DNA of 11,922 bases from Candidatus Collierbacteria bacterium (GTDB lineage: Bacteria; Patescibacteriota; Microgenomatia; UBA1400; MFAQ01). A program made the position numbers and the translations under genes. This document shows, one piece after another, positions 11,486-11,922 of the stretch. The stretch covers positions 1-11,922 of the forward strand of contig JAHFKQ010000022.1 of NCBI GenBank assembly GCA_023245265.1, written 5' to 3'. Position 1 is the first letter of the stretch, and each line of letters opens with the position of its first letter. The notes under the pieces were generated by a model, which did not search any database, was not told where the DNA came from, and was given only the letters and a program-made list of their open reading frames with translations.

Positions 11486-11922
11486 ATGGATATTATTCTC
11501 ACCGATACCGCTCTACGCCGTTTTCTAAAAAGTTCCGTTGATAGCCAAAACCTGAGTGAAAAAATCAGTCTGTGTGGACCCACCTTCGATCGCGTCAAAA
11601 AGGTAGAGGGTGATACTTTGTATGAAATCGAAATCATTACTAATCGCATCGATGTCGCCAGTGCTCTGGGGGTAGCTCGAGAGGCCGCGGCCATCTTACC
11701 TCAGTTCGATATCTCAGCCACGCTGGTTAACGATCCATATTTAGCCCGGCCGGTTTTTCCCGGTAATCTGCCCAAACATTTTCATTTCGAATTTGACCCC
11801 GGTTTGGCGGTTCGCTTTACAGCCATTTCTCTAGAAAGAGTTAGCATCAAGCCGTCACCGGCTTCGGTCCAAAAATTCTTAAACAACAGTGGCCAAAGAC
11901 CCCTTAATAACTGTATCGATAT
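11486..11922 (+). CDS. pheT: Phenylalanine--tRNA ligase beta subunit (3' end outside window), form lacking the EMAP/OB domain
   Basis: The frame is open from ATG 11486 to the window end, with 145 complete codons. The start MDIILTDTALRRFLKSS, then LSEKISLCGPTFDRVKKVEG, corresponds to the N-terminal 'w...l......el...lt..G.eve.v' element of PheT. YEIEIITNRIDVASALGVAREAAAIL (46-71 by pattern) is the B1 'iE..iT.NR.D.lsv.GiAREvaAl' segment. In E. coli PheT about 100 residues of EMAP/OB tRNA-binding domain lie between these two; here they are only a few residues apart. The rest of the visible part is B1-domain-like. It is coupled to pheS by a 1-nt gap and has no SD. The remaining domains (B3/B4, B5, catalytic-like core, possible FDX-ACB) lie beyond the window. 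Confidence 0.88.
   Translation, partial: MDIILTDTALRRFLKSSVDSQNLSEKISLCGPTFDRVKKVEGDTLYEIEIITNRIDVASALGVAREAAAILPQFDISATLVNDPYLARPVFPGNLPKHFHFEFDPGLAVRFTAISLERVSIKPSPASVQKFLNNSGQRPLNNCID

Noticed and set aside
1..11922. CRISPR array, transposon or integrated phage
   Set aside because: No regularly spaced repeats, no terminal inverted repeats with a transposase, and no phage or integrase genes were seen.
1..11922. UGA recoded as Gly or Trp (Gracilibacteria/Absconditabacteria code)
   Set aside because: TGA ends pilC and the PilV-like gene at overlap junctions exactly where the families end, and Trp uses TGG.

Overview
The window most likely comes from a Patescibacteria (Candidate Phyla Radiation, CPR) genome, probably the Microgenomates side. 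This is inferred from gene form, not from a marker search. The evidence is a 260-residue trigger factor with no PPIase domain, a PheT that passes from its N-terminal helix straight into the B1 core without the EMAP/OB tRNA-binding insert, a small coiled-coil protein resembling the CPR-associated DUF5660 family, compact genes that overlap by 1-17 nt, and almost no Shine-Dalgarno sequences. TGA is used as a stop codon, so the Gracilibacteria/Absconditabacteria recoding is not indicated.

Left part (1-6271, minus strand): a tightly coupled type IV pilus / type II secretion-like operon. In transcription order it holds a GT-B glycosyltransferase-like gene, pilB/gspE ATPase, pilC/gspF platform protein, a GspH/FimT-like pseudopilin, PilV-like and PilW-like prepilins, and a PilX-like protein cut by the window start. 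From pilB onward every junction is an overlap or exact abutment. No obvious major pilin, PilT, PilD or PilMNO is present here.

Middle (6298-9193): four tRNA genes, Arg(UCG), Lys(CUU), Leu(UAG) and Val(GAC), separate short units. These units are a secreted lysozyme/transglycosylase-like protein, a truncated-type trigger factor followed by the DUF5660-like gene, and a 78-aa two-helix membrane protein. The last is the only gene here with both a near-consensus sigma70 promoter and a strong SD. The 3' end of tRNA-Leu is duplicated as a 19-bp direct repeat 49 bp away, around a terminator.

Right part (9322-11922, plus strand): the translation cluster infC-rpmI-rplT-pheS-pheT, with pheT cut by the window end. 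Between rplT and pheS lie two mutually exclusive hairpins, a 13-bp antiterminator-like stem and a 10-bp intrinsic terminator. They suggest that transcription of pheST is regulated.

Across the window a TAAAAT element lies 8-10 nt before the 5' end of all four tRNA genes, and the same or a similar hexamer lies 6-10 nt before several start codons. This implies minimal -10-only promoters and leaderless mRNAs. No CRISPR, transposase, integrase or clearly new defence system is visible.
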